Positions 57,748 to 64,000 of a stretch of DNA of 64,000 bases are shown piece after piece. A program made the translations under genes and the position numbers. How positions within the stretch are numbered: the first letter of the stretch is position 1; each line of letters opens with the position of its first letter. Source of the DNA: Microvirga puerhi (lineage in GTDB: Bacteria > Pseudomonadota > Alphaproteobacteria > Rhizobiales > Beijerinckiaceae); assembly GCF_020089865.1 (NCBI RefSeq), contig NZ_JAIRBM010000013.1, positions 1 through 64,000 of the forward strand, read 5' to 3'. The notes below the pieces were generated by a model. That model did not search any database, was not told the DNA's origin, and worked only from the letters and a program-made list of their open reading frames with translations.

Positions 57748-59787
57748 TCACTCGAGCGGAATGAGAAAATCATAGACCACCCCTGACGGTTCGAAGGCGA
57801 CGACCATCCGACCGGCCATCTCTCCCTCGATGCTGCGCTGGATGAGACGTGAACCGAACCCTTTACGCTTTGGCGTCTCTGCCGGAGGACCGCCCCGTTC
57901 CCTCCAGTGAAAACTGAGAAGGGGCCGCTGCAGGTCGTCCATGATGATCGTCCATTTCAGTTCGACGATTCCCGTCGGGCTGGAGAGCGACCCGTATTTC
58001 ACCGCGTTCGTCACGAGTTCGTGCAGCACCAGGCCGAAATTGATGGCATAGCGCGCCGAAAGCTTCACGCTGGGGCCTTCAATCAAGACCCGCTCGTCGC
58101 CTTTTCGGCGATAGGGCTCCAGTTCCTGCTCGACAATGTCGCGAAGATCCGCTTCGCGCCAGGAACTAAGCGTCAGCAGATCATGGGTTTTCGAGAGTGC
58201 CAGGAGTCGCCCCTCGAATGCCTCCTTGAAGGCAGGCAGATTGGGAGACGAACGCACAGTCTGGCTGGCGATGGATTGCACTGTCGCCAGCGTGTTCTTC
58301 ACTCTGTGATTCAATTCGCCGAGGAGGAATCTCTGCTGGCTCTCCGCACGCTTGCGCCCCGTTACGTCGTGGAAGATTCCGACAAAGGTGATGGGGCGTC
58401 TCTCCTTGTCGAAGAAGACACGGCCTCTCGCGTTGAACCAGCGTGTCTCTCCGGCGGGCGTTATGATCCGATACTCGTCCTCGTAATTGCCATCCCCCCT
58501 GACGGCGTCCCGCATTTTCTTGAGGACCCGCTCCGCATTCTCGGGATGCATGGCGTCCTGCCATTCTGCGAGGGTGATAGCCGTCTTATGGGCCGGCAGG
58601 CCAAGCAGCAAGGCGGCCTGGGCGGATAGGCCGCCGATGCCCGTCGCATGATCGTACCACCATGTTCCCATATGGCCTGCCTCGAGAGCCAGACGGGCTT
58701 GTTCCTCGCTGGCTTGCAGGGCTCGCTGACGCTCGGCGACATCATCCATCAGGTCGTTGAAAGCCTCGGCAAGAATGCGCAGTTCGGCCGGTGCGCCTTG
58801 AGGATTGATCCGCGCTTGATAATTTCCACGCCGCCAGGAGCGGACAGCGCCGGTCATCGCCTCGAAGGGCTTGGTGATGAAGGCCCGGCTGGTCAGGGCA
58901 GAGAGAGACAGCGCCAGAACAAGGGCTGCGGCGATCAGCAGGAAGCCGCGCTTGGCCGCTTGATTGATGGCGTTGAAGGCGGGTTTCCAGGGCAAGCCGA
59001 GGGCGATGTACATATCTCGCGGCGGTGCTTCTACAGTCGCATATCCGACGATTTGCTTGATCTCGTCCCGTGTCGCCGTCTCCACCGCCTCCGTTCCGCC
59101 GCGACGCACATGAGCAAGGAAGTTTTCCGAGATCTTCTTGCCGACATACTGGGCATGCGACGGTTCCCGGGCGAGGATCGTTCCGTTGGAGTCCGCGATG
59201 GTCAGGGATCCCCCTGGGGGGAGGGCGCGGACCTTCAGGTTTTGATCGAGCCAATCGAGATCAAGGGCTGTGGCAAGTACCCCGATGACCTGCCCATCAT
59301 CATCTATGATCGGAAGGGCAAAGGGGAGAACCGGATGCGTATGGACGTCCCCTTCCGGAAAGTTCGGTGCATGATGCCCGACGACGAATTGTCGCGTCGC
59401 CAACGCGTCCTGAAAATAATCGCGATGGGTAAAGGTCCGGCTCGTCGGGATCTCCGAATCCTGGCAGCGAACGGCGCCGTTGAGATCGAGGGCCACGATA
59501 GCGAGGAGATGGGGCACCTTCAGCTGCAGGGACTGCAGGTAACTGTTGCAGATCGGTTGCTGGAAGCGTCGCAACGAAGGTGTCTCATCGACGGCGATCA
59601 GGAGACTGTGAATTCCATCGAAGACCCGTTCGAGTTCGGACCCTGCCAGCTTTGCCTGGCGAACGACCAGTTCGCTGATCTCGGCTTCGCGGGCGCGGCG
59701 AAGGGATACTTCCGTGTAGGTCCAAATTACGATCGCCGGCAAAACAGAAATCAACGCCAGAAGGAGCAATCGCCTCGTCAGAGTCAT
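57748..59787 (-). CDS. HWE-family sensor histidine kinase with Cache and PAS domains
   Basis: A 679-residue membrane sensor. Two transmembrane helices (about 7-25 and 283-305) flank a periplasmic double-Cache-like domain (about 30-280; WTYTEVSLRRAREAE to YIALGLPWKPAF). A HAMP-like linker (about 305-360), a PAS domain (about 370-480; TWWYDHATGIGGLS ... EDEYRIITPAGETRWFNARG) and an HWE kinase core follow. The phospho-acceptor His is His494 (GELNHRVKNTLATVQS); VLHELVTNAVKYG is the N box and W-R-E near 628-630 the family signature. No response regulator is adjacent. Ligands of the Cache domain are unknown. Confidence 0.92.
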   Translation of the reverse strand: MTLTRRLLLLALISVLPAIVIWTYTEVSLRRAREAEISELVVRQAKLAGSELERVFDGIHSLLIAVDETPSLRRFQQPICNSYLQSLQLKVPHLLAIVALDLNGAVRCQDSEIPTSRTFTHRDYFQDALATRQFVVGHHAPNFPEGDVHTHPVLPFALPIIDDDGQVIGVLATALDLDWLDQNLKVRALPPGGSLTIADSNGTILAREPSHAQYVGKKISENFLAHVRRGGTEAVETATRDEIKQIVGYATVEAPPRDMYIALGLPWKPAFNAINQAAKRGFLLIAAALVLALSLSALTSRAFITKPFEAMTGAVRSWRRGNYQARINPQGAPAELRILAEAFNDLMDDVAERQRALQASEEQARLALEAGHMGTWWYDHATGIGGLSAQAALLLGLPAHKTAITLAEWQDAMHPENAERVLKKMRDAVRGDGNYEDEYRIITPAGETRWFNARGRVFFDKERRPITFVGIFHDVTGRKRAESQQRFLLGELNHRVKNTLATVQSIASQTVRSSPNLPAFKEAFEGRLLALSKTHDLLTLSSWREADLRDIVEQELEPYRRKGDERVLIEGPSVKLSARYAINFGLVLHELVTNAVKYGSLSSPTGIVELKWTIIMDDLQRPLLSFHWRERGGPPAETPKRKGFGSRLIQRSIEGEMAGRMVVAFEPSGVVYDFLIPLE

Positions 59788-59899
59788 GCACAGGTCCAGC
59801 CAATCAACGGCAGGGGATCATAAAGATCCCGAAGCGTCCACCCTGCGTTCCCCTTCTTCTGATCTTGCATCCGTCGTTCGGAGGTGTCACGGAGCGGAA

Positions 59900-61711
59900 A
59901 TGGCTCCTCCCCTTCTTACCCTTCAGGACATTGCTCTCACGTTCGGCGGCACGCCCCTCATCGAGAGCGCGGACCTTTCGGTCGCCCCCGGCGAACGGAC
60001 CTGCCTCGTCGGCCGCAACGGGTCCGGCAAGTCGACCCTTCTCAGGATCGCCGCCGGTTTGATCGAGCCGGACCGCGGCAAGCGCTTCGTGCAGCCCGGC
60101 GCCACGATCCGCTATCTGGCCCAGGAACCGGATCTGACCGCCTATGCCACGACCCTGGCCTATGTCGAGGCAGGACTGAGCGCGAGCGATGACCCCTATC
60201 GGGCCCGCTATCTGCTTGAACAATTGGGGCTTTCCGGCGAAGAGCGGCCTTCCGAACTATCCGGCGGCGAGGCGCGGCGCGCGGCGCTGGCGCATGTCCT
60301 CGCTCCGTCTCCGGATATCCTGCTGCTCGACGAGCCGACAAACCACCTCGACCTTCCGATCATCGAATGGCTCGAAGGCGAGCTGAAGGGCATCAGATCG
60401 GCGCTGATCCTCATCAGCCACGATCGCAGGTTCCTGGAAAACCTGTCCCAGGCGACGATTTGGCTCGATCGCGGCATCACGCGGCGCATGGACAGGAGCT
60501 TCGCCTTCTTCGAGGCATGGCGCGACGAGGTCTTGGAGCAGGAGGAGCAGGAGCGTCACAAGCTCGACCGGAAGCTGGCAGCTGAGGCGGACTGGCTGCG
60601 CTACGGAGTCACAGCCCGACGCAAGCGCAACGTCCGGCGGCTCGGCAATCTCTATGCGCTCCGTCAGCAGCGTCGCGACCAGACGCGGGCTGTCGGCACC
60701 GTATCCATGACGCTCGCGGAGGCCGAGCAGTCCGGAACGCTGGTCGTGGAGGCGGAGAAGATCTCCAAATCCTTCGGGGATCGGCCGATCGTCACGGATC
60801 TGTCGCTGCGAATCCTCCGTGGCGACCGCCTCGGCATCGTCGGGCCGAATGGCGCCGGCAAGACGACGCTGATCAATCTTCTCACCGGAATCCTGCCGCC
60901 GGACGAGGGGAGGGTGCGTCTCGGGTCCAATCTGCAGATGGTCACGCTCGATCAGCGCCGCATGAGCCTCGATCCCAATTCCACCGTCGCCGAAACCCTG
61001 ACGGGCGGCCGCGGCGATACGGTGACGATCGGCGGGCAGACCAAGCATGTGATCGGCTACATGAAGGATTTCCTCTTCTCACCGGAACAGGCCCGGACAT
61101 CGGTCGGCGTGCTCTCCGGCGGTGAGCGCAACAGGCTCATGTTGGCGCGGGCTCTGGCACAGCCCTCGAACCTGCTGGTGCTCGACGAGCCGACCAACGA
61201 TCTCGATCTCGAAACGCTGGATCTTCTCCAGGAGATGATCACCGATTATTCCGGCACCGTGATCCTGGTCAGCCACGATCGTGACTTCCTCGACCGGACG
61301 GTCAGCTCTGTCCTCATGTCGGAGGGGAATGGCCGCTGGGTGGAATATGCCGGTGGCTATGCGGACATGGTGGCGCAGCGCGGGGAGGGCGTGCAGGCAC
61401 GCGCTGTCGAGAGGGAGGCGAAGCCCAAGGCGGAGAAGGTTGCCGCCACACCGCAAGCCGCTCCGGCGTCCAAGCGAAAGCTGAGCTTCAATGAACAGCA
61501 CGATCTGAAGACCTTGCCGCGTCGCCTTGAGGAGCTGGAGGCCAAGATTGCCAAGGTGCAGGAGATTCTGGCCGATCCGGATCTCTATGCCCGCGACCCC
61601 GCCCGATTCCAGAAGGCCATGGAGACGCTTGCGGCCCTGCAGAGCGACCTCGGTACTGCAGAGGAGCGCTGGCTCGAACTGGAAATGCTGCGGGAAGAGC
61701 TGGAAGGATAG
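59900..61711 (+). CDS. uup: ABC-F family ATPase (Uup-like)
   Basis: A 603-residue soluble protein with two ATPases and no membrane domain. First set: Walker A GRNGSGKSTL (about 38), signature LSGGEARRA, Walker B LLLLDEPTNHLDL. Second set: Walker [32 protein letters not shown]. The inter-domain linker (about 210-285) is charged. A C-terminal coiled-coil region (RRLEELEAKIAKVQEILAD) after a Lys/Ala-rich stretch resembles the DNA-binding tail of Uup, which acts with ribosomes or at replication intermediates. The ATG at 59900 follows GGAGCG; the open frame continues upstream without support. Confidence 0.9.
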   Translation: MAPPLLTLQDIALTFGGTPLIESADLSVAPGERTCLVGRNGSGKSTLLRIAAGLIEPDRGKRFVQPGATIRYLAQEPDLTAYATTLAYVEAGLSASDDPYRARYLLEQLGLSGEERPSELSGGEARRAALAHVLAPSPDILLLDEPTNHLDLPIIEWLEGELKGIRSALILISHDRRFLENLSQATIWLDRGITRRMDRSFAFFEAWRDEVLEQEEQERHKLDRKLAAEADWLRYGVTARRKRNVRRLGNLYALRQQRRDQTRAVGTVSMTLAEAEQSGTLVVEAEKISKSFGDRPIVTDLSLRILRGDRLGIVGPNGAGKTTLINLLTGILPPDEGRVRLGSNLQMVTLDQRRMSLDPNSTVAETLTGGRGDTVTIGGQTKHVIGYMKDFLFSPEQARTSVGVLSGGERNRLMLARALAQPSNLLVLDEPTNDLDLETLDLLQEMITDYSGTVILVSHDRDFLDRTVSSVLMSEGNGRWVEYAGGYADMVAQRGEGVQARAVEREAKPKAEKVAATPQAAPASKRKLSFNEQHDLKTLPRRLEELEAKIAKVQEILADPDLYARDPARFQKAMETLAALQSDLGTAEERWLELEMLREELEG

Positions 61712-61756
61712 CGGGTACTGACCGCTCATCCGGCCTTGCGGGCAGCCGAGAAGGAT

Positions 61757-61782
61757 CGCCGGTCCCTGGAGCAGGACCGGCG
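61757..61782. terminator. Bidirectional hairpin between uup and DUF533 genes
   Basis: CGCCGGTCC (61757-61765) and GGACCGGCG (61774-61782) form a perfect nine-pair stem with an eight-base loop. It lies in the 97-base gap between two convergent genes, so it may end both transcripts; no strong T run follows. Confidence 0.5.
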
Positions 61783-61808
61783 GAAGCGATGTTCCGCTAC
61801 GCGAGCGC

Positions 61809-62570
61809 TCAGGCCGTCCCCTGCAGGGCGCCCTGGCGCAGGGCTCCGGCCTGCGCGTCGATATGCGCGACGAGATCCGGCGGCAGCTGCATGTTGGCCG
61901 CAAGCTGCTGGAGATAGGTTCTTTCCTCAGGCGTGTCCGCGTCTCCGATAGCCATGATGGAGGCGACGTAGAGCTGTGTGGCCTGAGTCTGGGTTCCGGC
62001 GAGACGTGCAATGGCCACCGCGTCGGCCGGCTTGCCCATGGCGTCCATCAGGAAGCCTTTCTCCTCGGCGCCGAGTCCTAGCTTCTGGATCTGATCCTGA
62101 ATGCGGGAACTCTCCTGGCCGTCGAGATGTCCATCGGATTTCGCGGCCGAGATCATGGCCTGAACGACGGCGACGCCGAATTCGCGACCGCTGCTGTCCG
62201 TCTCCTCGCCGAGATGGAAGCCGCTGCCAGGCGGAATCTGCGTCGGCAGATTGGCCGGGCCCGCATTGACGCCGGGAGCCTGGCGGTTCTGCCAGTCCTG
62301 GTAGGCTTTCATCGCGACTGCCGAGAGAACCGCGAGCCCGCCAGCCTTGAGCAGCGATCCGCCTGCGGAACGCCCGGCATTCGAACCCAGGATCATCGAA
62401 AGAAGGGCACCGCCGGCTAGGCCGCCCAGGCCGCCGGGAATCCGGGAGGCAAGATCGCCGGGAAGGTTGCCGAAGTTTCCCTGCTGTTGTTGCTCGATAT
62501 CGGGAGGCAACTGACCCTGCGCTCCGCCCTGGCTGTTCATAAGACCGTCGAGAATGCTGCCCAAATTCAT
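61809..62570 (-). CDS. DUF533 / TerB-like protein (YebE-like)
   Basis: A 253-residue protein. The N-terminal half is Gly/Ala-rich with a hydrophobic stretch (LASRIPGGLGGLAGGALLSMILG, about 40-62) and GLAVLSAVAMKAYQDW, which marks DUF533 (YebE-like) membrane proteins. The C-terminal half (VVQAMISAAKSDGHLDGQESSRI, about 134-156, through PADAVAIARLAGTQTQATQLYVASIMAIGDADTPEERTYLQQLAANM) is a TerB-like helical domain with acidic residues that may bind metal. Function unknown. GGGAGG lies upstream of the ATG. Confidence 0.85.
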   Translation of the reverse strand: MNLGSILDGLMNSQGGAQGQLPPDIEQQQQGNFGNLPGDLASRIPGGLGGLAGGALLSMILGSNAGRSAGGSLLKAGGLAVLSAVAMKAYQDWQNRQAPGVNAGPANLPTQIPPGSGFHLGEETDSSGREFGVAVVQAMISAAKSDGHLDGQESSRIQDQIQKLGLGAEEKGFLMDAMGKPADAVAIARLAGTQTQATQLYVASIMAIGDADTPEERTYLQQLAANMQLPPDLVAHIDAQAGALRQGALQGTA

Positions 62571-62663
62571 GTTCGTCCTCCCCTCCGTGCGCTGACATTC
62601 GATGCGTCAAGCCAACACGCCCGAAACCGTTCCACGAGGAGATCCCGGCGGGTGCCATTCGGA

Positions 62664-63029
62664 TCAGGGAATGCCCTCGCTCATGAATTCGAGCCTGTTG
62701 CCGCATGGGTCTGCCACGTAGAAGCGGCGAATTCCGGGCAGGGCATCGTCCCATTCCGGATGATGTCCGGCATCGGCAAGAACGCTCGCCAGCCGATCGA
62801 CGTCTTCGGCAACGAATCCGGGATGCGCCTTTCGTGCCGGATGGAAATCTGCCTCGACGCCGAGATGAATCTGCACGTCGCCGCGGCGGAGCCAGAGTCC
62901 GCCGCGTGAAGCGAGAGATTCCGGCTTGGGCACCTCGTCCATGCCGAGGAGGCCGATGTAGAAATGCCGGCAGGCATCCTCCGCGCCTGCCGGAATGGCC
63001 AGCTGAACGTGATCGAGCCGACGAATCAC
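62664..63029 (-). CDS. VOC-family (glyoxalase-like) protein
   Basis: A 121-residue vicinal-oxygen-chelate fold protein. Motifs: IRRLDHVQLAIPAGAEDACRHFY at the start with His7, the middle VQIHLGVEADFH with a potential metal His, and FYVADPCGNRLEFMSEG with the last Glu. It has the ligand positions of a metal-dependent VOC enzyme, but the substrate is unknown. GTG start; its first four bases overlap the stop of the fumarylacetoacetase-family gene, so both are co-translated and may act on related ring-cleavage products. Confidence 0.85.
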   Translation of the reverse strand: MIRRLDHVQLAIPAGAEDACRHFYIGLLGMDEVPKPESLASRGGLWLRRGDVQIHLGVEADFHPARKAHPGFVAEDVDRLASVLADAGHHPEWDDALPGIRRFYVADPCGNRLEFMSEGIP

Positions 63030-64000
63030 GGCGCCTCGCCCGGCGCCGTCACGATCTGCTCGATGGCTCCGAAGAGCGAGTGGCCATCCCGATTCTTCAT
63101 CTCGATGCGGATTTTGTCGCCAACGCGGAGGAATGGAGTCCTGGGCGCGCCGGTGAGGATCGTCTCGACGGTGCGCTGCTCCGCGATGCAGGAATAGCCG
63201 ACGCCCCCTTTTTCGATCGGGCGTCCCGGGCTGCCGTCAGCGTCTCTGTTCGACACCGTACCCGAGCCGACGATCGTACCGGCCCCCAGCGGCCTCGTCT
63301 TCGCCGCATGGGCGATCAGCGTCGGGAAGTCGAAGGTCATATCGATTCCCGCATTGGGCTTTCCGAATGGTTGCTCGTTCAGACTCGAGAGCAGGGGCAG
63401 GTGAATCTTCCCGTCCTTCCAGGCATCGCCCAGTTCGTCCGGCGTCACGGCGATGGGCGAAAAGGCGGAGGATGGCTTGGACTGGAAGAAGCCGAAGCCC
63501 TTGGCGAGTTCCGCTGGGATGAGGTTTCGTAAGGATACGTCGTTCACCAGCATGACGAGGCGGATCGCTTCGGCAGCCTCCTCGTGTGAGGCGCCCATGG
63601 GCACATCGCCCGTCACGACGGCCACCTCCGCCTCGAAGTCGATTCCCTGAGCCTCGTCCATGGCGGGAATCGGATCGCGAGGGCCGAGAAACGCATCCGA
63701 TCCGCCCTGATACATGAGCGGATCAGTCCAGAACGAGGCCGGCATCTCCGCCCCGCGGGCCTTTCGAACCAGTTCGACGTGGTTCACATAGGCCGAGCCG
63801 TCCGCCCATTGATAGGCGCGGGGCAGGGGCGAGGCGCAATCGTGCTCGTGAAAGCGGATCGATGGAACCGAGCCGTGCTCCAGCTGCTCGGCCAGATCCT
63901 GCAACCGGGGCGCATACCTCTCCCACTCGTCGAGGGCTTGCTGCAATGTCGGAACGATGAAAAAAGCGTCCGTTGCACGAGTGAGATCTCTGGAGACCAC
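63026..64000 (-). CDS. Fumarylacetoacetate hydrolase family protein (5' end outside window)
   Basis: At least 325 codons are visible; the frame is open to the right edge, so the N-terminus (roughly the first 10-20 residues) is missing. The FAH catalytic core is present: EAEVAVVTGDVPMG with metal Glu, VMLVNDVSLRNLIP, KGFGFFQSKPSSAFSPIAVTPDELG, and GAGTIVGSGTVSNRD. This form, about 330-340 residues, often occurs in homogentisate or related aromatic pathways and hydrolyses a C-C bond in a 1,3-dicarbonyl acid. Homogentisate dioxygenase or maleylacetoacetate isomerase would be expected outside the window. 4-base overlap with the VOC gene. Confidence 0.88.
   Translation of the reverse strand: MVSRDLTRATDAFFIVPTLQQALDEWERYAPRLQDLAEQLEHGSVPSIRFHEHDCASPLPRAYQWADGSAYVNHVELVRKARGAEMPASFWTDPLMYQGGSDAFLGPRDPIPAMDEAQGIDFEAEVAVVTGDVPMGASHEEAAEAIRLVMLVNDVSLRNLIPAELAKGFGFFQSKPSSAFSPIAVTPDELGDAWKDGKIHLPLLSSLNEQPFGKPNAGIDMTFDFPTLIAHAAKTRPLGAGTIVGSGTVSNRDADGSPGRPIEKGGVGYSCIAEQRTVETILTGAPRTPFLRVGDKIRIEMKNRDGHSLFGAIEQIVTAPGEAP

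Overview
The window looks like chromosome of a high-GC alphaproteobacterium of the Hyphomicrobiales (Rhizobiales). A Methylobacteriaceae/Microvirga-like or related soil lineage is my best guess. The grounds are an HWE-family histidine kinase, a 'FAT GUY'-type single-domain response regulator, a DUF1127 protein, an IalB-like protein, a CueR whose gene follows copA, and the dense packing of ABC importers and catabolic operons. This placement rests on gene-family recognition, not on a marker gene. I see no insertion sequence, prophage, CRISPR array or defence island.

Layout. 1-934: the start of a secreted right-handed beta-helix/RTX protein that runs off the left edge. 1.8-12.4 kb: housekeeping and stress genes, namely a GNAT-like protein, a PPP-type phosphatase, a lipoprotein L,D-transpeptidase, a copper-efflux operon (copA-cueR) behind a clear CueR operator, an endonuclease/exonuclease/phosphatase-fold protein, a GST, a family 2 glycosyltransferase, tRNA-Ser(GCT), a GFA protein and a small lipoprotein. 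12.5-21.6 kb: a DUF1127 gene with a possible leader peptide and hairpin, then amidohydrolase, MFS exporter and glutaminase on the minus strand, a single-domain response regulator, an ABC-2 exporter pair, and IalB-like and SH3 periplasmic proteins.

21.6-29.6 kb: a carbohydrate/polyol locus in two divergent arms. One arm has an FGGY (xylulokinase-like) kinase and a SorC-type regulator. The other has a glycerol-1-phosphate-dehydrogenase-like enzyme, a ugpB-ugpA-ugpE-type importer with no ATPase gene, and a glycerophosphodiester phosphodiesterase. It is the least conventional metabolic unit here.

30.5-45.0 kb: a complete 4-hydroxybenzoate/protocatechuate island. An IclR regulator is divergent from a five-gene LIV-type ABC importer, followed by pcaD, pcaC, pcaH, pcaG, pcaI, pcaJ, pcaF and pcaB, then an AraC-type regulator divergent from pobA. 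Together these convert imported 4-hydroxybenzoate to protocatechuate and on through beta-ketoadipate to succinyl-CoA and acetyl-CoA.

45-64 kb: a divergent GST/TetR pair, an amidase, a secreted charged protein, a luciferase-like monooxygenase, and a minus-strand peptide-type (dpp/opp) ABC operon that also carries an aldehyde dehydrogenase and an SDR. After that come an orphan HWE kinase, an ABC-F ATPase, a DUF533/TerB-like protein, and a VOC-fumarylacetoacetase-family pair cut by the right edge. Two copies of a long palindromic intergenic repeat, bounded by GTCATTCCGGG and its complement, lie at 42.7 and 51.9 kb.
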